The notes under the pieces: model-generated
Databases searched by the model: none
The model's input: only the letters and a program-made list of their open reading frames with translations
What the model was told of the DNA's origin: nothing
In this document: positions 43,366 to 52,673 of the stretch, in pieces
Position numbering within the stretch: the first letter of the stretch is position 1
How the letters are laid out: every line of letters starts with the position of its first letter
Assembly (NCBI RefSeq): GCF_026625125.1
Contig: NZ_CP113097.1
Location: 3,410,001 to 3,474,000 of the forward strand
Source: Pseudomonas putida
Lineage (GTDB): Bacteria > Pseudomonadota > Gammaproteobacteria > Pseudomonadales > Pseudomonadaceae
Direction: 5' to 3'
DNA: 64,000 nucleotides
Program-made: the position numbers and the translations under genes

Positions 43366-44931
43366 TCAGCCGTTGAAGCGGGTGACCAATGCGTTGAGTG
43401 CGTGCGCCGTGTTCTCCAGGTCCCCGCCCAACGCGCAGGAGTTCTCAGCGATATCGGCGTTCTGGTCCGAAACCTGTGCAATGCTGGTGATCTGTCGGGA
43501 GATTTCTTCCGCGACGTGGGCTTGCTCTTCGGAGGCAGTGGCCATTTGCTGGCTCATCTCGTGAATACGACCGACTGCAGTGTTGATACCGTCTAACGCC
43601 TGCTGGGTGCTGATCACCTGTGCAACCCCATTGACGGCCTCACCGCTACCCTGACGTGCGACTGTGACCGCCTGGTTGGCCACATCTTGAAGGGTCTGGA
43701 TAATGCGCTGGATGGTTTGCGTGGACTCTTGGGTTTTGGACGCAAGTGCCCGTACCTCATCGGCAACCACGGCAAACCCCCGTCCTTGTTCGCCTGCCCG
43801 AGCGGCCTCGATCGCAGCGTTGAGTGCGAGCAAGTTGGTCTGTTCGGCGATCGATCGAATCATGTTTGCCGCTTGCTGGATGGTCTGGGTTTCATTGGCC
43901 AAGCCTTCCACCGAGTGGCTTACTGCTTCCACCGTATCAGCCAGCTTCTCGATCACATTGCGGGTTTTTTGGGCTTCCTGCGAACCGGTTTGGGTGAGCA
44001 GATTGACTTCATCGGCTGCTTTGGCAGTGTGATTGATATGCACTGCAACTTCGGCAATAGACATCGCCATCTGGTTCATGGCGGTGGCAGCCATGTCGGC
44101 TTCATCACGTTGTTTGGTCAATGCTTGCTCTGACTGACGCGACAGCGACTGGCTCTGTGTGGCAAGGGCAGCGGTCTGGTTCGCAAAGTCGCCTAAGCGG
44201 CTCAATGCGGTGCGGATCTTGGCCTGCTCGCTGATCAGGATCATCTGCAGTTGTCCAGCCATGCCGCGCTCGTCGGTGTAGGTCCGGGCGATTAGCTCAC
44301 TGTCGAAGCTGCCTGCAGAGACACTGCGGATACTGTTGAGGGTCCTGCGGGTCAACAATTCGGCAAATCCTTGCAAGGCAAACATCCCGACTGCAGCAGT
44401 GAGCGCGCCAGGTATTGTGCCTGCCAGTTCGAAAACCCCTGCACTGGCTGCAGCAACCAGTGCCGGCGGCAACACCATTCGAACCCAGAAACCGACACGC
44501 TCGCGTACAGGTCGGCTTTGCTTGTTGTCTCTGAGCCTGGCGTATAAATTGATCGCCCGTTGCACCTGCTCTCGTTCAGGCTTTACCCGAACCGACTCAT
44601 AGCCGGTGAGTACACCCTGAGCGAATATCGGCGTGACGTAGGCGTTGACCCAGTAATGATCGCCGTTGCTACAACGGTTTTTCACCACCCCCATCCAGCT
44701 TTTGCCGTCCTTGAGATAGGACCACATGTGGGCAAAAACTGCACTGGGCATATCAGGGTGGCGGACGATGTTGTGGGGGCTACCGAGCAGTTGCTCGCGT
44801 GTGTAACCGCTTACCGCAACGAATTCGTCATTGCAGTACGTCAGTTTGCCGTGCAAATCGGTAGCGGAGATCAGGCGCTGGCCTGCTGAGAATTCGAGTT
44901 CTTTCTGGGTGACCGGAAGGTTAGTTCGCAT
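43366..44931 (-). CDS. Aer-like PAS methyl-accepting chemotaxis protein
   Basis: 521 residues. An N-terminal PAS domain (about 15-110, [27 protein letters not shown]) probably holds FAD as in Aer, two hydrophobic segments follow (about 155-205), then a long coiled-coil signalling domain with the conserved hairpin tip ([20 protein letters not shown]). There is no large periplasmic domain, so it should sense an internal cue such as redox state. The ATG at 44931 follows AGAGG; the open frame to 44982 lacks a site. Operon with cheV. Confidence 0.9.
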   Translation of the reverse strand: MRTNLPVTQKELEFSAGQRLISATDLHGKLTYCNDEFVAVSGYTREQLLGSPHNIVRHPDMPSAVFAHMWSYLKDGKSWMGVVKNRCSNGDHYWVNAYVTPIFAQGVLTGYESVRVKPEREQVQRAINLYARLRDNKQSRPVRERVGFWVRMVLPPALVAAASAGVFELAGTIPGALTAAVGMFALQGFAELLTRRTLNSIRSVSAGSFDSELIARTYTDERGMAGQLQMILISEQAKIRTALSRLGDFANQTAALATQSQSLSRQSEQALTKQRDEADMAATAMNQMAMSIAEVAVHINHTAKAADEVNLLTQTGSQEAQKTRNVIEKLADTVEAVSHSVEGLANETQTIQQAANMIRSIAEQTNLLALNAAIEAARAGEQGRGFAVVADEVRALASKTQESTQTIQRIIQTLQDVANQAVTVARQGSGEAVNGVAQVISTQQALDGINTAVGRIHEMSQQMATASEEQAHVAEEISRQITSIAQVSDQNADIAENSCALGGDLENTAHALNALVTRFNG

Positions 44932-45410
44932 GATGCAAACCTCTGTGAACGCACTGGGCAATTTTTTGTAATGCTTATCCATTAGCTCAATTGCGCGTCC
45001 TGCAGTTTTCGCGAGCGGGTCGGTGAGGGTCTAAGTGGTGGCACCTGCATGGCTGGGTTGATGAATTGGAGGTTAATTGATGGCCTTATGATGTCAAACA
45101 AGGCGAGAGAAAAATCTTGTTACACATGCTCGAATCCTTACCTTTCGTTGAGCTGAATCAGTATTTAGCGAGCTAATCATTGGTAAGGACGACCCATCTT
45201 CATCCGAGAGTTGAAAGCAGCTGGTAGCCGGTGTGATTTGCAAATGGATGTTATTTGCCATGGCTCTAATACAACCAATTGACGGTTGGCAATGTAAAAA
45301 AGCTTTCTAAAATGAACCGACGAAGGGACTTTGTATTTCTGGCCCATTGGCGATAAAAATAGTGTCGAATGGCCATTATCGTTCATGTCAACTGGCATGC
45401 AGGAGGCGAA
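44932..45410. other. Divergent promoter region of the signalling module
   Basis: 479 bases between the Aer-like and hybrid-kinase genes. AT-rich. An 8-base inverted repeat TCCTTACC (45135-45142) / GGTAAGGA (45182-45189) and a TTGACG near 45280 are visible. A 186-codon antisense frame here is not convincing. No firm promoter call. Confidence 0.4.
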
Positions 45411-48272
45411 ATGAGCAAGGGCCCTGGTCGGATCCTGTTGCGCCAGTGGATGTGGCGAGCGTTCTTGCGCAGCGCGCTTATTCCCTTGATTCTCGTTGAG
45501 ACAGTACTGATAGGTTGCTACCTGTTCACCAACCAGGCTATCCGGGATGCCCAGTTGGGCTATCTTGACCGCAGTGCCAGCCAGAGCCTGTCTGCGAGTG
45601 CAGAGCAGAATGCGCGCATAATCGAGAACCAGTTGAAACATATCGGTGATACGGCAAGCTTGCTTGCCCGGCTCACCGTACTTGTCTTGGAGCAACCGCC
45701 AGCAGTTTCCACGGAAACCCTGGCAGTATCCCCGCAAGGCGCTCGGTTCAGCCCTGCCGACCGGGGGGGGTCAGCGTCTTTCTATTCCTCGGCAACGCCT
45801 CTGGATCAGCAGGACCTCGATAAGGTCCGCCGTCTAGCATCCCTCGATCCCATGCTCAAGGAAATCAAGACTCACGATTCAACCATCGCCAGCCTGTATT
45901 TCAACAGCTGGGACAGCTATAACCGCATTTATCCGTGGTTCCGCACTGAGGAGCAGTACCCGCATGACATGCGTATCCCGGACTTCAACTTCTACTACCT
46001 GGCTGATCTGGCGCACAACCCGGAGCGCAGCACCCGCTGGACCGAGGTTTACCTAGACCCGGCAGGCCACGGCTGGATGATGTCGGCAGTGGCACCTGTT
46101 TACTCCGGGGATTTTCTGGAAGGTGTAGTGGGTATTGATGTGACCATTGGCGGAATTTTGCCGCAGCTTGAAGAGTTAAAAGTGCCTTGGGACGGCTACC
46201 TACTGCTCGTGGGGCGTGATGGGACGATCATGGCCATGCCCAAGAAGTCCGAGCACGATTTCGATCTTCAGGAACTGATCGATGTACCGACCCAGAGCAA
46301 GCTCAGTAGCGAGCATTTCAAACCGCAGAACTTTAACTTGATGTCGCGGGACGATACCCGGCAATTGGCGGCCCGGTTGAGCGAAGGCGGCTCCGGCAAT
46401 ATGCAATTGCCCCTGAAAGGGCGTGAGCATCTTGTCGCCTGGAGCGCGATCAGCAGTACCGGATGGCACTTGTTGGCTGTGGTCGATAAAGAAAGTGTCA
46501 TGAGCGTTACCAATGAGCTGGCTGCCCATTACCGTACGATTGGCTATCTCATGATTGGCGGCCTGGTCGTGTTTTATTTGGCCTACTTCAGTGTGTTGTG
46601 GGTGCGTTCGCGAAGGCTGAGTGAGCGCTTGCGCGAAACCATTGCTGATATCAGCTCAATGCTCAGAGAGATCGGGCGAGGGCATTGGCAGCCCGAGCGG
46701 GCCCGATCGCAAATCCACGAGCTGGATCAAATGGCCGGCGATGTACTGACCATGGGAGGGCAATTAGCGACCAGCGATTTGCATCGACGAATGGCCCAGC
46801 AGCGGCTGATGCTGATCATGGACTACCCCACCTCGGGAATGTGGGAGTTCCATCTGGATGATGACTGTCTGAGCCTGCATGGCGGGTTGTGCAAGCGTCT
46901 GGGCTGGACAAGCAACCATATTTCCCGAGAAGCGTTTCTGGAGAAACTTGACGCGCAAAGTGCCGGGCAATTCCAAGGGGTGCTCGATCGCCTGCGCTCA
47001 GGGATGCAGCAGCGTATCGAAGTGGAGTTGAGAGTATGCAAGGGCGATGGCAGCGCATTATGGCTGCTGTGCCAAGGTCAAATGCTGGACGTCTCGTTCG
47101 ACGCCGGTCGAACAGCGCTCGGCACCTTGGTCGATATCGATATGCTCAAACTGGCCGAGGCGGATCTCAAGGAGCGAACACATCAAGCGCAAGCGGCGAA
47201 CCAGGCGAAGTCCCGGTTTATCTCCAGTATCAGCCACGAACTACGCACGCCTCTCAACGCCATTCATGGCTTCGGCCAGCTGTTGCAACTGCAAGTGCAG
47301 GATGCCGTTGCCAAAGATCAGGCCCAGGAAATTCTGGCTGCGAGCAGCCACCTGACTACATTGGTCGACGACTTGCTGGACTGGTCGAGTCTGCAGGCAG
47401 AACCGCAGCACCTCAGCCTAGTATCGGTTCCGGTCGCCAGTTTGCTGGAGCACTGTTCTGAGATGATGGCTCCCCAGGCTATGGCAGCAGGACTGGAGCT
47501 GCGGCTTTGTCCAGTGCCCAGGGACTGTTGCGTGCAGTCGGAGCCCAGGCGTCTGCGCCAAGTAATGTTGAACTTGCTTTCCAACGCCATCAAGTACAAC
47601 CGACCTGGAGGCAAGTTGCTGGTCGGCGCCGAGTTGCTCTCTGGTGTTGTGCGCCTATATGTCGAGGACGGTGGCATGGGTATCGAGCCTGAACTGCAGG
47701 CGGAACTGTTCGAGCCGTTTCAACGTTTGGGCAAGGAAAACACTTCGATTCAGGGCACCGGTATCGGGCTGGCGCTGTGCCGTGAGCTGGCAGGCCTCAT
47801 GGGTGGCTCAATGGGGCTGCGCAGTACACCGGGTGAGGGCAGCCGCTTCTGGATCGAATTGCTCGACGCCACACAGCTAGAGTGCCCCGAGGAAGTGAGC
47901 GATCCGCTCCTGTTTTATGCTGGTAGTGATGTCGAAATCATCACGCAACTGCCAGATTTGCTAAGCGTTGCGACCCGCTTCGAGTATGGCACGCTAGATG
48001 AGTGCCTGATTCAGGCTCGCGAACAGGGTGCCCCCAATGTACTGCTGCTCGACTGTGATGGGTACGAGGCACCCGCACTTGGTGCATTGGGACGAATCCG
48101 TCGCACTGCTGGTGCGCAATTCATGTCGCTGGTGCTGGTCGGCAGCCAGCCGCGCAAGCTGGCGTTACTGGGCGTTGAGTTTCAGGGGGTTCTCGCCAAA
48201 CCTGTGGCCCGGGAAGAGCTAGCCGGATTGCTTGGGGCATTATTGGAAAAGGAGTCCACCGATGTTCACTGA
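45411..48272 (+). CDS. Membrane hybrid sensor histidine kinase
   Basis: 953 residues from the ATG at 45411 (AGGAGG upstream). Order: transmembrane helix (about 20-40), extracellular Cache-type sensor (about 45-370), helix (about 380-400), PAS-like segment, HisKA with His in FISSISHELRTPLNAIHG, HATPase with NLLSNAIKYN and GTGIGLALC, then a C-terminal receiver-like domain. That domain keeps LLLDCDG and AKPVARE but lacks the usual N-terminal acidic pair, so it may be degenerate. It overlaps the HD-GYP gene by 11 bases. Confidence 0.88.
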   Translation: MSKGPGRILLRQWMWRAFLRSALIPLILVETVLIGCYLFTNQAIRDAQLGYLDRSASQSLSASAEQNARIIENQLKHIGDTASLLARLTVLVLEQPPAVSTETLAVSPQGARFSPADRGGSASFYSSATPLDQQDLDKVRRLASLDPMLKEIKTHDSTIASLYFNSWDSYNRIYPWFRTEEQYPHDMRIPDFNFYYLADLAHNPERSTRWTEVYLDPAGHGWMMSAVAPVYSGDFLEGVVGIDVTIGGILPQLEELKVPWDGYLLLVGRDGTIMAMPKKSEHDFDLQELIDVPTQSKLSSEHFKPQNFNLMSRDDTRQLAARLSEGGSGNMQLPLKGREHLVAWSAISSTGWHLLAVVDKESVMSVTNELAAHYRTIGYLMIGGLVVFYLAYFSVLWVRSRRLSERLRETIADISSMLREIGRGHWQPERARSQIHELDQMAGDVLTMGGQLATSDLHRRMAQQRLMLIMDYPTSGMWEFHLDDDCLSLHGGLCKRLGWTSNHISREAFLEKLDAQSAGQFQGVLDRLRSGMQQRIEVELRVCKGDGSALWLLCQGQMLDVSFDAGRTALGTLVDIDMLKLAEADLKERTHQAQAANQAKSRFISSISHELRTPLNAIHGFGQLLQLQVQDAVAKDQAQEILAASSHLTTLVDDLLDWSSLQAEPQHLSLVSVPVASLLEHCSEMMAPQAMAAGLELRLCPVPRDCCVQSEPRRLRQVMLNLLSNAIKYNRPGGKLLVGAELLSGVVRLYVEDGGMGIEPELQAELFEPFQRLGKENTSIQGTGIGLALCRELAGLMGGSMGLRSTPGEGSRFWIELLDATQLECPEEVSDPLLFYAGSDVEIITQLPDLLSVATRFEYGTLDECLIQAREQGAPNVLLLDCDGYEAPALGALGRIRRTAGAQFMSLVLVGSQPRKLALLGVEFQGVLAKPVAREELAGLLGALLEKESTDVH

Positions 48273-49386
48273 TATTCCTGACGATGTGCGAATTGTCGTG
48301 ATAGACGACGTTAGCGCCAACTTGCGTTTACTGGCCTCGAGCCTGAAAGCTTTTGGTTTGACCAATGTGGTGTCATTCTCGGACTCCGCAGCTGGGCTGC
48401 AATGGTTGATCAATAATCCATGGGATCTATTGCTGCTCGATCTGGATATGCCGGAGCCGGATGGTTTTCAAATTCTCGAGCGGTTGAAGGGGAGGGACCG
48501 CTCCCGCCAGCCGGTCATCATCCTCACCGCGTTGACCGACGCACTTAGTAGACGCAAAGGGCTGGAATCAGGCGCCAATGACTATCTGCCTAAGCCTTTG
48601 GACCTGCCTGAGCTGGTATTGAGGGTTCGCAATTGCTTGCGGTTGGCTCAGGCAACGCGCAACTTGCAGGAAGCCAATCTGAATCTGGAGTTGCAAGTAT
48701 TGCAGCGCACTGCGCAGTTGCAGGACAGCTACTGCGCTGCCATTCGTGCGTTGGGCAGAGCGGCAACCTATCGGGATAACGAAACCGGCGATCATATTCA
48801 GCGTATAGGTAATTCAGCCGCGTTGATCGCACACGCGATTGGGCAGCCTGCCAGCTGGTGTGAGCGCCTAAGAATGGCGGCGCCAATGCATGACCTGGGT
48901 AAAATCGGCATTGCCGACCACATTCTCCTCAAGGAAGGTCCCCTTACGGCAGAAGAACGGCAAGTAATCATGGAGCATCCAGGCATCGGTTATAGCATAT
49001 TGCACACCGAGAACATGGATGAGTTGACCGAAATGGCCGCGGAAATCGCTTACTGTCATCACGAAAAATGGGATGGTTCAGGCTACCCGCGTGGCCTGAG
49101 CGGCGAGGCTATCCCCCTTGCTGCCAGGATTGTTGCCCTGTGTGATGTTTACGACGCGTTGCGGATATCCCGCCCGTACAAAGCAGCTTGGAGCGTAATG
49201 CGAGCACAGGCATTCATCAGGGAGCAATCTGGTCGGCATTTCGATCCCAATCTGGTCGAGGCCATACAGGGATGTTTTGAGCAAATTGAGAAGTACTTTG
49301 AACAGTCCAAGATAATTTCGGATGCGCCCAAAAGGGAAGAGCTTCACAGCAAGCAAGGGCAGTCTCGTGCGGCTGGGCCTGACTAA
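48262..49386 (+). CDS. HD-GYP response regulator (c-di-GMP phosphodiesterase)
   Basis: 374 residues. The receiver domain (about 10-130) has VVIDDVSANLR, Asp in LLLLDLDMPEPDG and Lys in YLPKPLD. After a helical linker, the HD-GYP domain has HDLGKIGIADH, the HHEKWDGSGYPRGL motif and the following conserved ALCDVYDALR. It should hydrolyse c-di-GMP when phosphorylated, probably by the kinase encoded upstream. Start 48262 follows AAGGAG. Confidence 0.92.
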   Translation: MFTDIPDDVRIVVIDDVSANLRLLASSLKAFGLTNVVSFSDSAAGLQWLINNPWDLLLLDLDMPEPDGFQILERLKGRDRSRQPVIILTALTDALSRRKGLESGANDYLPKPLDLPELVLRVRNCLRLAQATRNLQEANLNLELQVLQRTAQLQDSYCAAIRALGRAATYRDNETGDHIQRIGNSAALIAHAIGQPASWCERLRMAAPMHDLGKIGIADHILLKEGPLTAEERQVIMEHPGIGYSILHTENMDELTEMAAEIAYCHHEKWDGSGYPRGLSGEAIPLAARIVALCDVYDALRISRPYKAAWSVMRAQAFIREQSGRHFDPNLVEAIQGCFEQIEKYFEQSKIISDAPKREELHSKQGQSRAAGPD

Positions 49387-49459
49387 GTGAACCTCAGTAA
49401 AATATCAGCGCTATAATTGCTTGTTAGTAAGCGCGGATGAAATGCAACTGAGGTTCACT
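49386..49459. repeat. 74-base element with 13-base perfect terminal inverted repeats
   Basis: AGTGAACCTCAGT (49386-49398) and ACTGAGGTTCACT (49447-49459) enclose 48 AT-rich bases. The left repeat begins on the last base of the HD-GYP stop codon. It could be a terminator-like cruciform or the remnant of a miniature transposable element. Confidence 0.7.
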
Positions 49460-49469
49460 CCACCATCGG

Positions 49470-49576
49470 GCATTTGACTGCTATGGGTCAGTAAAGACGT
49501 TGGCTGAGCGTCCGCTTCTGGCTCAAACACCCGCTGGGTGGCTGAAGATAGAGTTCGTCGAACGGCCGCTCTGGGT
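49470..49576. repeat. Dispersed repeat array split by IS1182 copy 2
   Basis: Contains TTGACTGCTATGGGTCAGT, GAGCGTCCGCTTCTGGCTC and CGAACGGCCGCTCTGGGT, three related words, the last ending at the IS boundary. Confidence 0.65.
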
Positions 49577-51256
49577 CCAGGCTGTGTGAAAACTCGCGGA
49601 ATGCGTTGAAGGTCGTGGCTATCTAGGGGCGCTTGCAAAACTGGCAGGAAATTGCCTGGATTAGCTCAGTTGGCCTCGCAAGGGTGCATCTGGCCGGTAT
49701 GAGTCCTTCGTGGAGACTTTGGGGCCCCTAACTGGCGGCTCAGTAGGCCATTTCACCTTTTGAGCGCTTCGAGCAGCCCCCTGATGCCCAAGATGCTCAT
49801 CATTCGCTTGAGGTTGTAAGCGAGCACATGGAGGCTCATTTCAGTACTGACCCTTGGCAGGGTCCTGGTCAGGAAGTGGGTCGCCCCCATCCAGTACTTG
49901 AGCGTTCCAAATGGATGCTCAACGGTTTGGCGGCGCACCTTCATTTTCCCCGGATCGTGCTCCAGTTGAACCTGCATCGAGTCGAGGGTCGCTTCATGTT
50001 CCCAGCGTTTCAACCGGCGCTCTTTGCCCGTCGTACATTGCTTGTGCATCGCGCAGGACTGGCAGCCCGAGAACCAATAAACATGCATCAGCATCCCGTC
50101 TTCCCAAGTTGAGTAACGCTTGGTCAGTAATTGCTCCGCAGGGCATCGATACTCATCCGATGCCGAGACGTATAGGAAATCCTGCTTGCCAAATCGACCT
50201 TCGGCTTTGCTGCTAGAGGTCAGTGGTTTCGGTACGAAGGGCGAGATTCCAGCTTGCTCACATGCAACGATTTCCGTGCCTGTGTAGTAGCCCCGGTCGG
50301 CAACGACATTCAGCGATTCAGTACCGATTTGGTCACGCGCTTGCTTCGCCATGTTGCTCAACTGGCCGCGATCATGACCGACATTCGTCACCTCATGTGC
50401 AACGATCAGATGGTGCTGATCGTCAACGGCCGTCTGCACGTTATAGCCAACGGTGCCACTGCCCCGACCACCAACTGACATGGAGCGAGCATCGGGATCT
50501 GTGAGAGAAATTTGTTTGTCTGGGGTTTGAAGTAGCTGCGTTTCAATGTCTTTGAGCTTCTGCATCTGCTGTTTCAGCGTTTCGATCTTCTCTTTCAGTC
50601 GCTCGGCCTTGGCCACAGCCACCTCCGGCATTGCCCGGTCCGCCGAATCCATCGCTGTCAGATAGCGCTCAATGCTCTGCTCGACTTGCTGCATACGGGC
50701 CTTCACCTTGGCCTGGGTGAAGTTACGGTCGCGATTGTTCACGGCTTTGAACTTGCTGCCGTCGATGGCAATGATTGAGTCAGAGAACAGGTTGAGGTTG
50801 CGACAGAGGATCACGAACTGACGGCAGACACTGCGAATGGCTTTACCGTTGTCCTTGCGAAAGTCGGCGATGGTTTTGAAATCTGGAGCCAGACGCCCCG
50901 TAAGCCACATCAACTCGACATTGCGTTCAGCTTCACGCTCGAGCCGGCGGCTGGACTGAATGCGGTTTAGGTAGCCGTAGATGTAGATCTTCAGCAGGAC
51001 CGCTGGATGGTAGGCCGGGCGACCTGTTGCTGCCGGATCGACGCCTGCGAAACCGAGCGCGCTCAGGTCGAGTTCATCAACAAAGACATCGACCACTCGC
51101 ACTGGGTTTTCATTGGTGATGTAGTCATCCAGGCACTCTGGCAGCAATGTGACCTGCGTCCGAGCTTCACCTTCGATGAACCGCTTCATGATTGTCCCCG
51201 CCACGATCACGACGGTCAGAAGGTTAGACAACTGCGGGCGTTTTCACACAGCCTGG
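49577..51256 (-). mobile_element. IS1182-family insertion sequence, copy 2
   Basis: 1,680 bases with the same 17-base inverted repeats (49577-49593 and 51240-51256), in reverse orientation to copy 1. The transposase is the same protein. The two copies bracket 8.4 kb. Confidence 0.92.
49753..51189 (-). CDS. IS1182-family transposase (copy 2)
   Basis: 478 residues, identical to copy 1 at the protein level, starting at 51189. Complete. Identity of the two proteins implies recent duplication or gene conversion. Confidence 0.93.
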   Translation of the reverse strand: MKRFIEGEARTQVTLLPECLDDYITNENPVRVVDVFVDELDLSALGFAGVDPAATGRPAYHPAVLLKIYIYGYLNRIQSSRRLEREAERNVELMWLTGRLAPDFKTIADFRKDNGKAIRSVCRQFVILCRNLNLFSDSIIAIDGSKFKAVNNRDRNFTQAKVKARMQQVEQSIERYLTAMDSADRAMPEVAVAKAERLKEKIETLKQQMQKLKDIETQLLQTPDKQISLTDPDARSMSVGGRGSGTVGYNVQTAVDDQHHLIVAHEVTNVGHDRGQLSNMAKQARDQIGTESLNVVADRGYYTGTEIVACEQAGISPFVPKPLTSSSKAEGRFGKQDFLYVSASDEYRCPAEQLLTKRYSTWEDGMLMHVYWFSGCQSCAMHKQCTTGKERRLKRWEHEATLDSMQVQLEHDPGKMKVRRQTVEHPFGTLKYWMGATHFLTRTLPRVSTEMSLHVLAYNLKRMMSILGIRGLLEALKR

Positions 51257-51530
51257 ACCCATACCAGTCATCCCTTTCATCGGCTTCGCGGCAATTACGA
51301 TTACCTTGACCGGGCGCTCCTCTGACCTCCTGCGCCAGTTTCAGACGACGCACAGGCATGCCCATGATGTGACCTGGCGTGCGGTCGAAATCAGCCTGAT
51401 CCAGGCGCTGCATGCCATAGGGCACGGGATCGCCGGACAGGTCGTTGAAAGGCTCCAGATCTGGCAGATGGACTCGCGTACCAGGCGCAAGCACCAAGTC
51501 ACCAAGCACTTCCTCCCACAGAGGTATCAC
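51257..51530 (-). pseudogene. Possible gene fragment cut by IS1182 copy 2
   Basis: An open frame from a GTG at 51530 reads MIPLWEEVLGDLVLAPGTRV ... PVPYGMQRLDQADF and runs into the IS. GC-rich third positions look coding. A stop codon lies two codons upstream of the GTG, so both ends appear lost. Not recognised. It may be a remnant or chance. Confidence 0.3.
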
Positions 51531-51552
51531 CAGTCACCGGGCCTGCGCAGTA

Positions 51553-51830
51553 CCTGTGGGAGCCGGGCTTGCCGGCGATGGGCCGCGAAGCGGCCCCGGC
51601 CTTCGGATGTCCGCCATGAGCCGAAATAAGTCATTGCTGACTGAGTGCTTTCGACCCAGAGCCGCCGGTGAAGTTGGCAGTGATTCTGTGGGAGCGGGCT
51701 TGTCCCGCGAAGAGGCCGACCCATGCGATGGAGTTACCTGGCACGGGCTTGCCCCGCGAAGAGGTCGGCCCATGAAATACAGTTGCCTGGCACGGGCTAC
51801 CCCCGTGATCGCGGAACAAGGCCGCTCCCC
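51553..51830. repeat. REP cluster with a 49-base tandem period
   Basis: A REP at 51553-51600 (GGGCCGC-GAA-GCGGCCC) is followed by three shorter REP-like units of the type GCACGGGCTTGCCCCGCGAA near 51690, 51740 and 51790. CCCGCGA at 51704 and 51753 gives a period of 49 bases; the third unit is degenerate. Confidence 0.75.
51636..51670. repeat. Dispersed repeat copy
   Basis: TGCTGACTGAGTGCTTTCGA followed by CCCAGAGCCGCCGG. It is the uninterrupted form of the CGACCCA heptamer into which both ISs appear to have inserted. Confidence 0.7.
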
Positions 51831-51893
51831 CCAGCTCAGCGGCGGTTGTTCCAGGGCCGAATTAGTAATCGGTTTGCGATGTCAGTCAAACGA

Positions 51894-52673
51894 TCAGAAC
51901 GCCGGAACCACATCGCCGTGATAACGCTCAAGGATGAACTGCTTGACCTGAGGCGAGTTCAACAACGCACCAAGCTTCTGCACAGCTGGGTCACTGGCTT
52001 TGTCCCTGCGCACGTACAGGTAGTTGGCGTACGGCGATTCCGAGCTTTCGATGAACAGCGCGTCCTTGTGCGGCACCAGCTTGGCTTCCAGCGCGTAGTT
52101 GGCATTAATCAGCGCCATGTCCACCTGGCCCAGGACACGTGGCAGCATGGCCGCTTCAAGTTCCCTGAACTTCAGGCGCTTCGGGTTACTGGTGATGTCG
52201 GCGGCGGTTGCCATGATGTTGCTGGGGTCTTTAAGCGTGATCAGGCCCTGTTTGGCTATCAGCAGCAGTGCACGCCCGGAGTTGGTGGGGTCGTTGGGAA
52301 TGGCAACGGTGGCGCCATCTTTCAGCTCGGCGACCGATTTGACCTTACTCGAGTAAGCGCCGAACGGCTCGATGTGAACGGCTACAATCGGTACCTGGTC
52401 GCTGCTCGGGCGGTCTTTCTTGTAGGCCTCGTAATACGGCTTGCTCTGGAAGTAGTTGGCATCCAACCGCCCCTCGTCAACCTGGCGATCCGGCTGGATA
52501 TAGTCGGTGAATACCTTCACCTCCAGCTCAACGCCCTGCTTGGCCAACTCAGGTTTGAGGAACTCCAGAATCTCGGCGTGAGGCACGGGCACTACGGCAA
52601 TCTTGAGCGTTTCGGCCTGTGCAGCACCGAGGGAGGCAGCCAGCAAGGCAAGGGAAAGGGCAATTCGCTTCAC
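51894..52673 (-). CDS. MetQ/NlpA-family substrate-binding protein
   Basis: 259 residues. Signal peptide ending AQA (residue 20) with no lipobox Cys, so soluble periplasmic rather than a lipoprotein. The NlpA family pattern is clear (TLKIAVVPVPHAEILEFLKP, GRLDANYFQSKPY, IPNDPTNSGRALLL, INANYAL). Family members bind methionine. No MetNI genes are adjacent, so it must use a permease elsewhere or another substrate. The ATG overlaps the stop of the SolA-like gene. Confidence 0.88.
   Translation of the reverse strand: MKRIALSLALLAASLGAAQAETLKIAVVPVPHAEILEFLKPELAKQGVELEVKVFTDYIQPDRQVDEGRLDANYFQSKPYYEAYKKDRPSSDQVPIVAVHIEPFGAYSSKVKSVAELKDGATVAIPNDPTNSGRALLLIAKQGLITLKDPSNIMATAADITSNPKRLKFRELEAAMLPRVLGQVDMALINANYALEAKLVPHKDALFIESSESPYANYLYVRRDKASDPAVQKLGALLNSPQVKQFILERYHGDVVPAF

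Larger units (their letters stand above)
51257..51893. other. Region between IS1182 copy 2 and the metQ-like gene
   Basis: 637 bases containing the possible gene fragment, a dispersed-repeat copy at 51636-51670, and REP elements from 51553 to about 51830. No intact gene. Confidence 0.5.

Noticed and set aside
45338..45360. FliA (sigma-28) promoter before the hybrid kinase
   Set aside because: A GGCGATAA word resembles the -10 part, but there is no TAAA at the required spacing.
45177..45737. 186-codon antisense frame over the start of the hybrid kinase
   Set aside because: Overlaps a well-supported gene and its promoter region; no motif.
39489..51256. Composite transposon with intact outer target duplication
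   Set aside because: The outer flanks of the two IS copies do not match each other; separate insertions followed by inversion explain the flanks better.
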